A DNA stretch of 64,000 nucleotides from assembly GCA_032595675.1 (NCBI GenBank), contig JAVQMD010000001.1, positions 620,001 to 684,000 on the forward strand. Reading direction: 5' to 3'. The notes below the pieces were generated by a model that was not told the DNA's origin, searched no databases, and saw only the letters and a list, made by a program, of their open reading frames with translations. Position numbers and translations under genes: made by a program. Shown piece by piece: positions 24,268 through 32,914 of this stretch. This DNA is from Candidatus Electrothrix rattekaaiensis. GTDB lineage: Bacteria; Desulfobacterota; Desulfobulbia; Desulfobulbales; Desulfobulbaceae. Every line of letters starts with the position of its first letter. Within the stretch, counting starts at the first letter, position 1.

Positions 24268-25315
24268 TGAGAACCTCTCCGGTGAAAGATTCTACCAAGA
24301 GCGATCCCAGTCCCCTGGTCTGCATGCCGCCGATACCCATGCGGGCAAATCCTTCACGGGCCAGCTCACAGACCGCTAAGGGGGAGGCATAGTCCCCGTC
24401 AATTCTTCCAGGAAGGTTTCCGGGAAAAGAACGTTCCGTATGTATTCGAGTGTAGAGCAGGCTGGCACGAGGCAGGGCCTCATAACTGAACAGGGCACCG
24501 TCTGCGACCGTGCCGGTGTCCTGATCCACCCGGTTGCAGGTGCGCCGTTCCAGGCAGGTTTCTACAAGGCGGTAAAAACTTGTTTCATCCAGCAGGACGG
24601 TCTGCTTGATGATATGCTGCCAGTATTCTTTGGTGGGAAACGTCTGATCAGTTGCGTTGCGCAGGGCATCAAGCACCAGCTGAATCTGCGACTCTTCTGT
24701 GGTGCTTTTCATTCCCCTGATATGAATCCACCCAATCCGCAGCTCGGTTCCTGTCTTTTCTTCGCTGATCGACAGGGCCAGATGGTCGGTGCCACTGACG
24801 AGCAGCTCAGGATATTCTTTTTCAGCAAGATCCAGCCAAGCCGCCGCCCGTCCTGGTGTAGAAAACCAAACTGTCCCCTTGTCCGTGGCTGCCGGAAAAA
24901 AGGCCAGTCGGGCATCCCGAAAATAGACCCGTCCTTCGTGACCAGGAATCGACTCGCTCTCTCCCTCCGTATTTTTCAGCTTGACGGAAGGATAACCAAA
25001 GGTCTGACAGATGGGGCAGGAGGTGATGCCGCAGTAATGGCTCCTAGACAGGGGGCCGTTGGACTTTTCTGGCTCCCCTTCCTGTTCCCCAGGCTGATCA
25101 CCGGGACAGGGCTTGGTTTTTTCGCCGTCCATTTTCAGCTTCCAGGCTGCATGGGCGCGGAAACCGCCTTTCAGGGCTGTTCCGGGGATACGCGGCACCC
25201 CGGTTTCGCTCTCCCGGTCAATGGGGAGGTCAACCTCTCCCATAATATCCTGGCCCACCCCGATATGGAGCGGGTCAAGGGTGAAGAATCTGAGCACCTG
25301 CCTGTTGTCAGACAT
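24260..25315 (-). CDS. Type III CRISPR RAMP protein, Cas7-group (Cmr4-like)
   Basis: A 351-residue RAMP protein. The N-terminus TLDPLHIGVGQDIMGEVDLP and TGVPRIPGTALKGGFRAHA match the Cmr4 pattern. A Cys cluster (YCGITSCPICQTFGYPS) near residue 100 is like that in many Cas7-group proteins, and a glycine-rich MGIGGMQTRGLGSL lies near the C-terminus. As the backbone subunit it would bind crRNA in multiple copies, and the Cmr4 catalytic Asp would cut target RNA every six bases; the exact Asp is not assigned here. It overlaps cas10 and the small-subunit gene by eight bases each. Confidence 0.8.
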   Translation of the reverse strand: MSDNRQVLRFFTLDPLHIGVGQDIMGEVDLPIDRESETGVPRIPGTALKGGFRAHAAWKLKMDGEKTKPCPGDQPGEQEGEPEKSNGPLSRSHYCGITSCPICQTFGYPSVKLKNTEGESESIPGHEGRVYFRDARLAFFPAATDKGTVWFSTPGRAAAWLDLAEKEYPELLVSGTDHLALSISEEKTGTELRIGWIHIRGMKSTTEESQIQLVLDALRNATDQTFPTKEYWQHIIKQTVLLDETSFYRLVETCLERRTCNRVDQDTGTVADGALFSYEALPRASLLYTRIHTERSFPGNLPGRIDGDYASPLAVCELAREGFARMGIGGMQTRGLGSLLVESFTGEVLND

Positions 25316-28300
25316 GATCCTGCTCCTTGTTGTCGTTGTTTTGCAGATATTTTTTTACTACCGATGCCAGAAAGATCGTGCCGTTGAGACAGCTCTCTTC
25401 TAGCAGTTTTTTATCGTCATCCTGGAGGTTATCCCATTTTTTCGGGCCAAAGCGGGAAGGATCACGCCAGAGCGTTTGGATGCTGTCCCGCAGGAATTCT
25501 TCCTGTTCCTCCGGCTTTTCTCCGGGCAGGTCATCCTTGTGCCAGAGTTTTTCCCGCATGGCCAAGACAGAACGTAGTCTCCGCTGCTGGGTTTCCGACA
25601 AGCGGGATTCCAGTCTGAGTAGCTCTTTGAGGCAGGGCCAATAACCCAGAGGGATGTCATGACAGCGGCTCGGATTGAGTTTTTCCGAGGGCCGGGCCAG
25701 TTCATCCAGGCTGAAGCCGGAGCTGATTTCCACGATGGCCAATCGGTTATCGGTCATCCAAGCGGTCTGCGCCTTGCCTTCCTGCGCTACGTCACCGACA
25801 AACATCCACTTGGTTGGCCTTCTTTGATCATCCCGTTCAATGCAGATGTTGGCGTGGAACTGATCGTTGCCGTTCATTATGTTCGGGGGCTGGTGCTTCT
25901 GCGTCCAAATCATGGGCAGGGGATAAGTGAAGTTGCGCTTCTTGCCGTTTTTGTCTTCACGGGTATCCGTGCGCAGGAGAACAGTTTTGTTGTCATCCAG
26001 AGCGATTTTGTTCAGCTTGACGTTTTTCTGCTTGGTGTGCAGGCAGCTGTCCCGCAGGCGTCGGGCTGCTTCCAGCACTAGATAGATGGGGACTCGGAAA
26101 GGGAAGATGCAGAGGGAGACATGAAAGGGCATCCGGTCGCTGACCCTACCGAACTCTTGGGTGAATTTATCATAGACTGCGTCAAGGGCCTTACCCGCTT
26201 TGGCTGCTGGCAGAATGATCTGTACATCCTGGGGCGCGAGCAGGATGGTGCGCATCAGGTAGGGATTATTTTCTTTATTACTGTGCCCGCAGATTTCGCG
26301 GATTTGGTCTCGAAGCTCCTTCAGAAAGATTTCAGTACTTCGCCAGATCCGGCGGAAGCGACCAAAGCTGTTGAAGCGTTGGTACTTTTCGCTTCTCTCA
26401 TTTTTTAATTTTTTAGCTATGTTGCGTGCTTTCATGCCCGGATCTGTCGGTTCATGACAGAAAATTCCGGAATTGGAGGTCTCGGCCAGCCAGTTGCTGA
26501 GGTTAAAGGAGACTGTGAGTAGCACCATGCGATGGTCGGCAGAACCGATTGCCATTTTTTCAATATCCCCGGTCTCGTTATGCAAAACCCGTCGGTGCTT
26601 GACCCGGTCAGAGCAGATACCGCATTTTCGGTGTTTATTGGCTGGAATCCCCTGACGCAGACCGCATACTCCGCAGAGATCAAAGGTGATTTCGCCCTCA
26701 TCTGCCCTGCCGTAGTTGAAAGCGTGGATTTTTATTTCTTTGCCTTTTTCTTCTCCCGCCATGATAGACAGAGAAGACAAGGAGCGCGTCCAGCAAATTG
26801 CTTTGGCCAGCATGTTCAATTTTTGCCCGAGCATGGCGTAACGCAGGCCGACCAGCAGTTCAACGCCGAAATTGACGTTGAAATCAGTCAGTTCTTTTTC
26901 CGCCGTTGCAAAGAGCCAGCACACAAATTCTTCATTGGTCAGGGCATCATCGGGAGCCTGCTGCCAGTTGATGTCGGGAGTTTCTCCGGGAGTGATAGAG
27001 GCACCCTCTTTTTCACCGCGAACCCAACGTCTTGCCGGATCACCGAGAATGGGCACCACCAAGTGAGCACCGTGCTGATCTTGGTATACTGCCCCGCCTA
27101 CCGGGTGTTTTTCAGAGAACAGGGCAAGAAAATACTCAAGCAGTTTCTTCACTTCTTCCCGGAGGGCGGTGATATCCTTGAGTTCCAAAGCCATTTGATC
27201 AAGTTTGTCCGCGTTGATTGCGCAGCTGAAAACGGCAAAAGCGGTTTGGGGCCAGTCCGGCTGTTTCCTACGAACCGGCAGGCTGTAATACATATTGTCC
27301 TCGACCTTACCTATCCCGGTTTCCAGAATCAACCGGGCAGCATGAGCCGCAGCAAGGACCGCCGTGGATATGGCATGGTCAGCCAAGGTAATGTCATTGA
27401 GCGGGCGACCTGTCCTGATGACGGTTTTTTCAAAGGGCTGTCGGATTGCCTCTTGCAAGGCGAGGGCATGTGCAACCGGGTTGTCCTGTTTCTTCCGGGA
27501 ATCTATAAAATGAGAAATTGCCCTGCTTTCTTTCAGCAAGCGTTGGGCTTTGTCCCATCGTACTTTGCGTTCATAGCCGAAAGGATTGGCGATCAGGATA
27601 GACTTTTCTGAAGTGACATCCGGTCGGTGATGCTCCAATGCCCCTTTTTCGGTAGTCTCAGTTTCGTACTTGGTGTCCAGACCGTCAATATTCGCAGTTC
27701 CCGAAGAAAAGAGGAGCAGTGCTGTTGCCGCATGGGAGTATGTTTTTAATCGGAAATTTGGACTGTGATGCCAAGCATAAAAATCATAAAATGAGATTCC
27801 GGCCCGAAATTCACAGAGCCAATCCGCTGTTGTTGTTGCGGGCTGGCCGGTTAGTTCATTAAACACTCCGTCTGTAAATAATGGGGTGTAATCCTTGCTG
27901 TAAGAAAAGCTAAATTTGTTCTTTTTAAACCAAGATGCAAACCTTGGCCTGGCTCCAAAAGATGCAACAATTCTGCTGGTAAAATGTTCATTATTAGAAT
28001 ACGGTTGAACTCGATCAGCAGCCAGTTCCTGACGCAAGAGAGTTGGTTCTAAGGCGACTCGTTGAACAGGGGCGAGAACTGGTTTCAATTCGTGCCGAGG
28101 AAACAGTTCTTCCTTACGTTCTAAAAAGGCCTGTCGGGCCTCCTGAAAAACATTATGTCCGGGATACTCTTCTTGGGAAACGCTGTTTTTATCCAGCGAC
28201 CAGCGCAAAAACTCCGAAGTAGCCTTGTCACAATCATGCAGCAATGCATTCACCCGCACATAGGCAAGGAATCGGCAGTGCTCTTTCAGGGCCTTCTCGA

Positions 28301-28340
28301 TATCCGCTGCTTTTTCGTTGCTGATCCGTTCGCTGCTCAT
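25308..28340 (-). CDS. cas10: Cas10 large subunit (Csx11/III-C-like) with HD motif but degenerate cyclase motif
   Basis: A 1010-residue protein, first recognised by its HD motif NALLHDCDKAT (H35-D36). A four-Cys zinc element (LCGVCG...KCGICS) lies near residue 550. The C-terminal palm domain, recognisable from IILPAAKAGKALDAVYDKF and a following VLEAARRLRDS helix, has APQD near residue 702 where active Cas10 cyclases have GGDD. The enzyme is therefore predicted unable to make cyclic oligoadenylate, while the HD nuclease site may be intact. An inactivated cyclase plus the Cmr1-Cas7-Cas10-Cmr4-Cmr5-Cas5 order fits subtype III-C. The ATG at 28340 overlaps the upstream stop (ATGA); a TTG at 28346 is less likely. 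Confidence 0.8.
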   Translation of the reverse strand: MSSERISNEKAADIEKALKEHCRFLAYVRVNALLHDCDKATSEFLRWSLDKNSVSQEEYPGHNVFQEARQAFLERKEELFPRHELKPVLAPVQRVALEPTLLRQELAADRVQPYSNNEHFTSRIVASFGARPRFASWFKKNKFSFSYSKDYTPLFTDGVFNELTGQPATTTADWLCEFRAGISFYDFYAWHHSPNFRLKTYSHAATALLLFSSGTANIDGLDTKYETETTEKGALEHHRPDVTSEKSILIANPFGYERKVRWDKAQRLLKESRAISHFIDSRKKQDNPVAHALALQEAIRQPFEKTVIRTGRPLNDITLADHAISTAVLAAAHAARLILETGIGKVEDNMYYSLPVRRKQPDWPQTAFAVFSCAINADKLDQMALELKDITALREEVKKLLEYFLALFSEKHPVGGAVYQDQHGAHLVVPILGDPARRWVRGEKEGASITPGETPDINWQQAPDDALTNEEFVCWLFATAEKELTDFNVNFGVELLVGLRYAMLGQKLNMLAKAICWTRSLSSLSIMAGEEKGKEIKIHAFNYGRADEGEITFDLCGVCGLRQGIPANKHRKCGICSDRVKHRRVLHNETGDIEKMAIGSADHRMVLLTVSFNLSNWLAETSNSGIFCHEPTDPGMKARNIAKKLKNERSEKYQRFNSFGRFRRIWRSTEIFLKELRDQIREICGHSNKENNPYLMRTILLAPQDVQIILPAAKAGKALDAVYDKFTQEFGRVSDRMPFHVSLCIFPFRVPIYLVLEAARRLRDSCLHTKQKNVKLNKIALDDNKTVLLRTDTREDKNGKKRNFTYPLPMIWTQKHQPPNIMNGNDQFHANICIERDDQRRPTKWMFVGDVAQEGKAQTAWMTDNRLAIVEISSGFSLDELARPSEKLNPSRCHDIPLGYWPCLKELLRLESRLSETQQRRLRSVLAMREKLWHKDDLPGEKPEEQEEFLRDSIQTLWRDPSRFGPKKWDNLQDDDKKLLEESCLNGTIFLASVVKKYLQNNDNKEQDHV

Positions 28341-29116
28341 CGGCAAGACTCCGGGCTTTTGATACAGGCGGTAACAGTCCGGGGAACATCAGGGCCGGTT
28401 TGGACGCTGCAAGTGATCAGGCGGATGCGCCCCCAGATGCCGGATTTTCCGCCAACAGCGGCTCCCTGTTTCTCAGCGGCCCGTGCGGATAAAAATACGT
28501 TTTTGAGCACCTGTTCCGCCATCCAGGCGGCATCTTTCCGGGAAAGCCTGTCTGTTCTGGGCAGGTAGTCGATAACCACCTCGCAACGATTTCCTTTGTT
28601 GACCACCTCATAGGTGATCGGCCCGTGGGCCACCTTGCCGGTCTCGGGATCTCTGGGCGCGATCAGGGCTCTGTCTGTACTGTTCAGAGGGAAAGAGGCA
28701 TGATGGAATTTCAATTCCGCTTTCCACGGTTTTTTCGGGTTTTTCTCTGCTTCCAAATCCTCTGTCTCCGGGCCGAAGAGCCGGTCCAGGTCTGATGCCG
28801 CGTTTTCCGGCCAATAGGTACGGAATAACCGTTTCCAGGCCCCGGCCTTGGCCAGCGGGTTGCCGGAGATCCAATCCCGGCAGAGATGGTTATTCGGGAT
28901 ATCCGTGCTGTGGTCGCCAGATGCTTTTTCTTTGCCTGCTCGGTCGCGACCGGAAAAGAAAGGAGTTTGCAGCGCAAAGGTGCAGAAGAAACGGAAGGAG
29001 GTGCCGGAGATTGGAGGGGCAGGGAGGAAAGGCAGGTCGGCAGTCAGCGGGCTGGGCTTGTTTTTCTCCCATGGAATGTTGTCCAGAGGGTCTTCAGTGG
29101 CCTGAAACTGCATCAT
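28337..29116 (-). CDS. Type III CRISPR RAMP protein (Cmr6/Cas7-like)
   Basis: A 259-residue RAMP protein between Cmr1-like and Cas10 genes. It shows the N-terminal RAMP strand FRFFCTFALQTPFFSGRDR, a long insertion, and the glycine-rich loop AAVGGKSGIWGRIRLI near residue 230. Its neighbours and size suggest the Cmr6-type terminal Cas7 subunit. The ATG lies 15 bases after the Cmr1-like stop, and its stop overlaps the cas10 start. It could be assigned to another Cas7 group; the RAMP identity itself is solid. Confidence 0.7.
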   Translation of the reverse strand: MMQFQATEDPLDNIPWEKNKPSPLTADLPFLPAPPISGTSFRFFCTFALQTPFFSGRDRAGKEKASGDHSTDIPNNHLCRDWISGNPLAKAGAWKRLFRTYWPENAASDLDRLFGPETEDLEAEKNPKKPWKAELKFHHASFPLNSTDRALIAPRDPETGKVAHGPITYEVVNKGNRCEVVIDYLPRTDRLSRKDAAWMAEQVLKNVFLSARAAEKQGAAVGGKSGIWGRIRLITCSVQTGPDVPRTVTACIKSPESCR

Positions 29117-29131
29117 GAAGGGGTACCTGTT

Positions 29132-30145
29132 TTAAATGGATTTCAGGAGGTTTTCGCTTTGATCAAGCTGGGCACGAGGAGAAGGGGTGACCTTTGCCGG
29201 AGTAAGTCCGCCTGTGTTGTCGGGCCGAACAGCAAAACGCAAGCGAAGTCGCCATCCTCGGTTCGGTTCCGCAACAGGATGACTGACATGGACACAACCG
29301 GCATGGTTTTTATCCCCGAAAAAAAGATTTTCCCTTTTCCAGTCAAGGCCGGAGGCATCACGTAACCAGCGACGGATTTCGTAACCAATAGGGGGAGGCT
29401 CCAGGCCGATATACTTGATACTTCCCTTGTACCGGCTTTTTCGCCAGTGTTGATCGACCTTGTCAATTTTTTCGCTGAAAAAATCAATAAGCTCGTCTTT
29501 CAGTCTGTCCGCCTCGTGTTCGGTTAATACGATATCCTTGGCAGCAAAGATCGGATTATCGCTTGGTAAATTCAGCCGATTTTGCAACTGTCCCTGCACT
29601 TGCACCCAGCCCAGCCCATTCTGCGGGGCCGCGCCCAGCCAGCCGTAATGGTGGACAAAGGACATCAGCTCTTCAACCTCGTTGTGTATTCTTTCCCCTT
29701 CTGTGCCGTTGAAAAAGGAAATTTTCCTGTCTTGGTGAACATTGAGGGTTAACCGCTCCCATTGGTACGGTTTTTTTTCAGCGTTCTTATCATCTGCTCG
29801 TGCCGAGCACGGCTGCGCCTGCCCTCGTTCCGCATCGGTAATTTCTAAACGAAACATCTTTTTCCAATTGGTGCCCCCAAAGAGCTGTACCACTGAGCCC
29901 GCTGCTCCCAGTGCTGTGAAAAATGCAGGGTCTTTCGGGCCTTTTTTGGAAGGAAGTTCAGCGGAATAAAGAGGGTAAACCGGGTTGTCAGGATCAGCCT
30001 GCCAGACCTGCATAGCCTTGAGGAGCCAGTATTGATAGCGAAGGCTACCGAGGATGCCGGTGGCCTGCAATTCCGTATTGCGGTGATCGTGGTCACCGGT
30101 GACGATGGGGGTGCGGGAGGTGATGGAGTAGGAGAGAGATTTCAT
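29132..30145 (-). CDS. Type III CRISPR RAMP protein (Cmr1-like)
   Basis: A 337-residue RAMP protein starting MKSLSYSITSRTPIVTGD. The motif ELQATGILGSLRYQYWLLKA is the Cmr1 signature (TGI-x-G-x-LR-x-W), followed by PAFFTALGAAGSVVQLFG and the glycine-rich NGLGWVQV. Cmr1 forms the 3'-end cap of the type III-B effector complex. The open frame extends further upstream, but that part is translated dispersed palindrome sequence, so I place the start at 30145; ATG at 30166 is possible. It is the first gene of the six-gene cas operon, and the nearest array lies about 200 bases upstream. Confidence 0.78.
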   Translation of the reverse strand: MKSLSYSITSRTPIVTGDHDHRNTELQATGILGSLRYQYWLLKAMQVWQADPDNPVYPLYSAELPSKKGPKDPAFFTALGAAGSVVQLFGGTNWKKMFRLEITDAERGQAQPCSARADDKNAEKKPYQWERLTLNVHQDRKISFFNGTEGERIHNEVEELMSFVHHYGWLGAAPQNGLGWVQVQGQLQNRLNLPSDNPIFAAKDIVLTEHEADRLKDELIDFFSEKIDKVDQHWRKSRYKGSIKYIGLEPPPIGYEIRRWLRDASGLDWKRENLFFGDKNHAGCVHVSHPVAEPNRGWRLRLRFAVRPDNTGGLTPAKVTPSPRAQLDQSENLLKSI

Positions 30146-30218
30146 GTCGAAAAAGGATAACGACATGGATTGGGAATTGCAAGGATTTTTTTGAGGCGGG
30201 TGCGATATTTCAGGATGT

Positions 30219-30349
30219 GTAGGGGCAAGACCTGTGTGTCTGCCCGGAATGATAGGTTCCGGTGGCGGTGCAAGGGCGACCGACCGGTCGCCCCTACAGA
30301 TTGTGGTCATTCCGGCATTGGGTAGGGGCACGGCATGCCGTGCCCCTAC
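30219..30349. repeat. Cluster of GTAGGGGC...GCCCCTAC dispersed palindromes
   Basis: Three linked palindromic units with different inner sequences (CAAGACCTGTGTGTCTTG-like, CGACCGACCGGTCG-like, ACGGCATGCCGT). The last one ends one base before the first CRISPR repeat. Members of the same family flank most arrays. Confidence 0.85.
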
Positions 30350-30350
30350 C

Positions 30351-30586
30351 GTCATAACCCAGGACGTCCCGGAGTGTCATTGTGACAAATGTGCCCAGTA
30401 CATCAATGGAGTATACGTCATAACCCAGGACGTCCCGGAGTGTCATTGTGACCCGCAGGACTGTTCATGAACAATGATAAAAAGTCATAACCCAGGACGT
30501 CCCGGAGTGTCATTGTGACTTAAAAAACAAGGAGATCTCAATGCAGAAAAGTCATAACCCAGGACGTCCCGGAGTGTCATTGTGAC
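30351..30586 (-). CRISPR. CRISPR array A: 4 repeats, 3 spacers
   Basis: Four identical 36-base repeats at 30351, 30417, 30484 and 30551 (plus-strand sequence begins GTCATAACCCAGGACGTC and ends AGTGTCATTGTGAC), with spacers of 30-31 bases. The repeat has an internal GGACGTCC palindrome and GTCA/TGAC ends. The leader with its promoter lies at the right, so the array is transcribed leftward and the crRNA handle would be GTTATGAC. Confidence 0.97.
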
Positions 30587-30910
30587 TCTGCCTCTTTTTA
30601 TACCCGTAAATTCAGTTCCCTGTCAATACCTTTTTGTAGTACCTCCCCTCCCCGGCCCTGTTTTACCGTCATTTTGAAGGAGGTACTACACTGTGTTGGT
30701 TTTGGCGAATAATGCCGCAGGTTCAACATGATACAACGATGCTGAAAACTTGGTTTAACTGATTGATTCAAATAGGTTTCTCCGCTCTTTTTCCCGAAAT
30801 AAGCCGATTTTCCCCTCTGACAGGCAAAAACGGGCCAAAACAGCCCCAAAACCGACCCAGGATTTTTTGAGACCCATATTTAAGCCGAACATTGAATAAA
30901 TACCCACGAT
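30587..30910 (-). promoter_or_regulatory. CRISPR leader with sigma70-like promoter (array A)
   Basis: On the minus strand TTGACA (complement at 30621-30626) and TATAAA (complement at 30597-30602) are 18 bases apart and point into the array, placing the start of transcription at about the first repeat. An 11-bp inverted repeat, GTAGTACCTCC at 30636-30646 and GGAGGTACTAC at 30679-30689, lies upstream of the -35. The whole region is repeated after arrays at 31962, 34460 and 38167. Confidence 0.8.
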
Positions 30911-30913
30911 TCT

Positions 30914-30993
30914 GTAGGGGCGGTTCGCGAACCGCCCTTACAGACCGTAATGGTTGCGGCATCGGGTAGGGGCACGGCACGCCGTGCCCTTAC
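30914..30993. repeat. Dispersed palindrome pair
   Basis: GTAGGGGCGGTTCGCG and its complement, then GTAGGGGCACGGCACG and its complement, ending immediately before a solo CRISPR repeat. Confidence 0.85.
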
Positions 30994-30994
30994 G

Positions 30995-31030
30995 GTCATA
31001 ACCCAGGACGTCCCAGAGTGTCTTTGTGAC
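30995..31030 (-). CRISPR. Solo, degenerate CRISPR repeat
   Basis: One copy of the 36-base repeat with two changes (CCCAGAGTG for CCCGGAGTG, TCTTTG for TCATTG). It has no leader to its right, unlike the other units; the following 199 bases up to the Uma2 gene hold nothing I can name. It looks like a dead relic. Confidence 0.8.
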
Positions 31031-31229
31031 TCGGTTATTTTCTGCACGGTTTTCCTAAGAATAGGCAGAACAACAAATTTTTTCCGGCTTTTTTCCTGTT
31101 GTTTGAAATCTGCAAATATTCTTTATCCTTTTCTGCATTTGCAATATGTTTACAATTCCACGTCAGCAGGCAAGGCCAACCTGTCTGCCCGAATAATTAT
31201 CCCTGTGTCCTCCCGGAGCAACTCTTTAC

Positions 31230-31805
31230 CTACAGGAACACGGCATCAAGCTTCATCATCAGGCCCGGCAAAACCCGGACAGCAATTATCCCGGTTGCAT
31301 CATGGATGACCGCCTTGCCGTATCCACCCTTTTCTTCAAGATATCTGACCATGACGATTTGATCCACCGGATGCACGATCCAGTATTCCCGAACGCCGTA
31401 TTTTTCGTACAGGGCCAGTTTTTTGATATTATCCATTGATGCCGTGGACGGCGACACAATTTCGATAACCAGATCAGGGGCACCCAAGCAACCCTTTTCA
31501 TCAAGTTTGTCAGGATCGCAGACCACGACAAGGTCGGGTTGGACAACGGTACTTATCTGATCCTCTGTTTCTTCAGCATGTTGCAAGCGGACATCAAAGG
31601 GAGCGTAATACACCTCGCAGTTTTTCTGCTCCAGAAAGGCATCCAGCTGCCTGAACAGTCGTCCAGAGACCTTTTGGTGTATTCTTGAGGGGGCCGGACT
31701 CATCGCACAGGGAACGCCTTCAATGAGTTCCCATTGCTCATCTTCCGGTAATGTCAGGTAATCAGCATAGGTCATGTGCCGGTCAAGGTTCGTTGCCAAA
31801 CTCAT
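31230..31805 (-). CDS. Uma2 family (DUF820) endonuclease-like protein
   Basis: A 191-residue protein with the Uma2 PD-(D/E)XK fold pattern: MTYADYLTLPEDEQWELIEG at the N-terminus, then VQPDLVVVCD, GAPDLVIEIVSPSTA with the catalytic Asp...Glu-x-Val pair, and a KLALYEKYGVREYWIVHP helix-strand. These proteins are abundant in cyanobacteria and mat-forming bacteria; their biological role is not settled. All active-site residues look present. It lies between CRISPR fragments, has no operon partner, and may have arrived with the mobile units. Confidence 0.88.
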   Translation of the reverse strand: MSLATNLDRHMTYADYLTLPEDEQWELIEGVPCAMSPAPSRIHQKVSGRLFRQLDAFLEQKNCEVYYAPFDVRLQHAEETEDQISTVVQPDLVVVCDPDKLDEKGCLGAPDLVIEIVSPSTASMDNIKKLALYEKYGVREYWIVHPVDQIVMVRYLEEKGGYGKAVIHDATGIIAVRVLPGLMMKLDAVFL

Positions 31806-31925
31806 GTGCAGCCTCTGTTGGTATGTGCGGGGTTTTCGGACGGGGCAGGAATACTCGGGGTGTTACCCCGAGCTGATGAATAGACGCCTTTCACTTTCAG
31901 GCGGACACATGGGTGCGCCCCTACG

Positions 31926-31961
31926 GTCATAACCCAGGACGTCCCGGAGTGTCATTGTGAC
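31926..31961 (-). CRISPR. Solo CRISPR repeat with leader
   Basis: A perfect single copy of the 36-base repeat, with the conserved leader directly to its right and a GCGCCCCTACG palindrome end to its left. With no spacer it is either an array collapsed to one repeat or a naive acquisition site. Confidence 0.9.
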
Positions 31962-32263
31962 TCTGCCTCTTTTTATACCCGTAAATTCAGTTCCCTGTCA
32001 ATCCCTTTTTGTAGTACCTCTCCTCCGCAGCATGGTTTCACCCTTATTTTGCAGGAGGTACTACACTGTGTTGGTTTCGGCGAATAATAACGTAAATTCA
32101 GCAAGATATTTTAACTCTGAAAGCTTGATTCAACTGCTTGATTCAAAAGGGTTTCTCTTGAGTTTTTGCCGAAATAACCCCATTTCCCCCTCTGGCAGGC
32201 AAAAACAGCTCTCAATTGCCCTAAAACCGACCTACGTTTTCTCGACAGTCTTTTCTGGACGTA
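31962..32263 (-). promoter_or_regulatory. CRISPR leader copy (solo repeat)
   Basis: The same leader as in array A: -10 complement at 31972-31977, -35 complement at 31996-32001, and the GTAGTACCTC/GAGGTACTAC inverted repeat. It runs directly into the 3' end of a truncated Rpn-type gene. Confidence 0.78.
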
Positions 32264-32663
32264 TTACCGGGATGATCCACCCGATTCGGAAAAAACCTCC
32301 TCCAGACTGGTGGCGGTCAGAACCCGTTCGGACCAGGTCTCCAGCATCCCTGAAGATGCCTGCCGCAGCCGCTCTTCAGCCCAACCGGGCAGTTCCCCAA
32401 AACGTCTGCGCAGCAGCCGAAGAAGCAATCGAAGTTCTCCCTGTGCGACACCTTTCTGGATGCCTTTCTGGATCCCCTTCTGGATGCCTTTCTGCACACC
32501 CTGATCAAAATATTTTTTCAAAAAAGATTTCATAACCTCACCTCCAGAAGCGGTTTCTTTGAGAGCATGTTCAAGTGTTTTTTCATCCACTCTGCCAGTA
32601 GCACCGGTGAGATAGTACAGCAGAGTGAACCACGCTGTCATGGGGATTTTCCGCTGTGCTCAT
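32264..32663 (-). pseudogene. Internally deleted Rpn-family nuclease/transposase gene
   Basis: The first 12 codons (MSTAENPHDSVV) match the intact copies downstream. The sequence then jumps, out of frame, to the region coding LLYYLTGATGRVDEKTLEHA and the C-terminus ending SESGGSSR. About 650 bases are missing and the reading frame is broken at the junction near 32636. Several GIQK repeats remain before the VAQGE segment. The catalytic PD-(D/E)XK core is lost. Confidence 0.85.
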
Positions 32664-32723
32664 GGGGAAAATATAACCGTTCTGGAAGGATTATGCAACG
32701 GGGAGAAGGGTGGAGAAAAGGGA

Positions 32724-32802
32724 TAGGGGCGGTTCGCGAACCGCCCTTACAGACCGTAATGATTGCGGCATCGGGTAGGAGCACGGCACGCCGTGCCCTT
32801 AC
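32724..32802. repeat. Dispersed palindrome pair
   Basis: GGCGGTTCGCGAACCGCC-type and GCACGGCACGCCGTGC-type palindromes, upstream of an Rpn pseudogene and abutting a truncated CRISPR repeat. Confidence 0.8.
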
Positions 32803-32803
32803 G

Positions 32804-32914
32804 CTCATAACCCAGGATGTCCCGATAACCCCATTTCCCCCTCTGACAGGCAAAAACAGCTCTCAATTGCCCTAAAACCGACCTGCGTTTTCTCGACAGC
32901 CTGTTCTGAACGTA
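32804..32914 (-). repeat. Truncated CRISPR repeat fused to the far part of a leader
   Basis: About 21 bases match the start of the CRISPR repeat (TCATAACCCAGGATGTCCCG), then the sequence joins ATAACCCCATTTCCCCC, which is the distal part of the leader. The promoter-bearing part of the leader is deleted, so this unit is inactive. It precedes an intact Rpn gene. Confidence 0.8.

Noticed and set aside
26532-27611. 359-codon plus-strand frame inside cas10
   Set aside because: Antisense to cas10, which has HD and zinc motifs; no ribosome site or domain.
30598-30849. Minus-strand frame ending in the same residues as Cas6 (ELNLRV)
   Set aside because: It is the leader read as protein; the shared ending is the promoter sequence common to all leaders. 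The frame at 34471-34710 is the same case.
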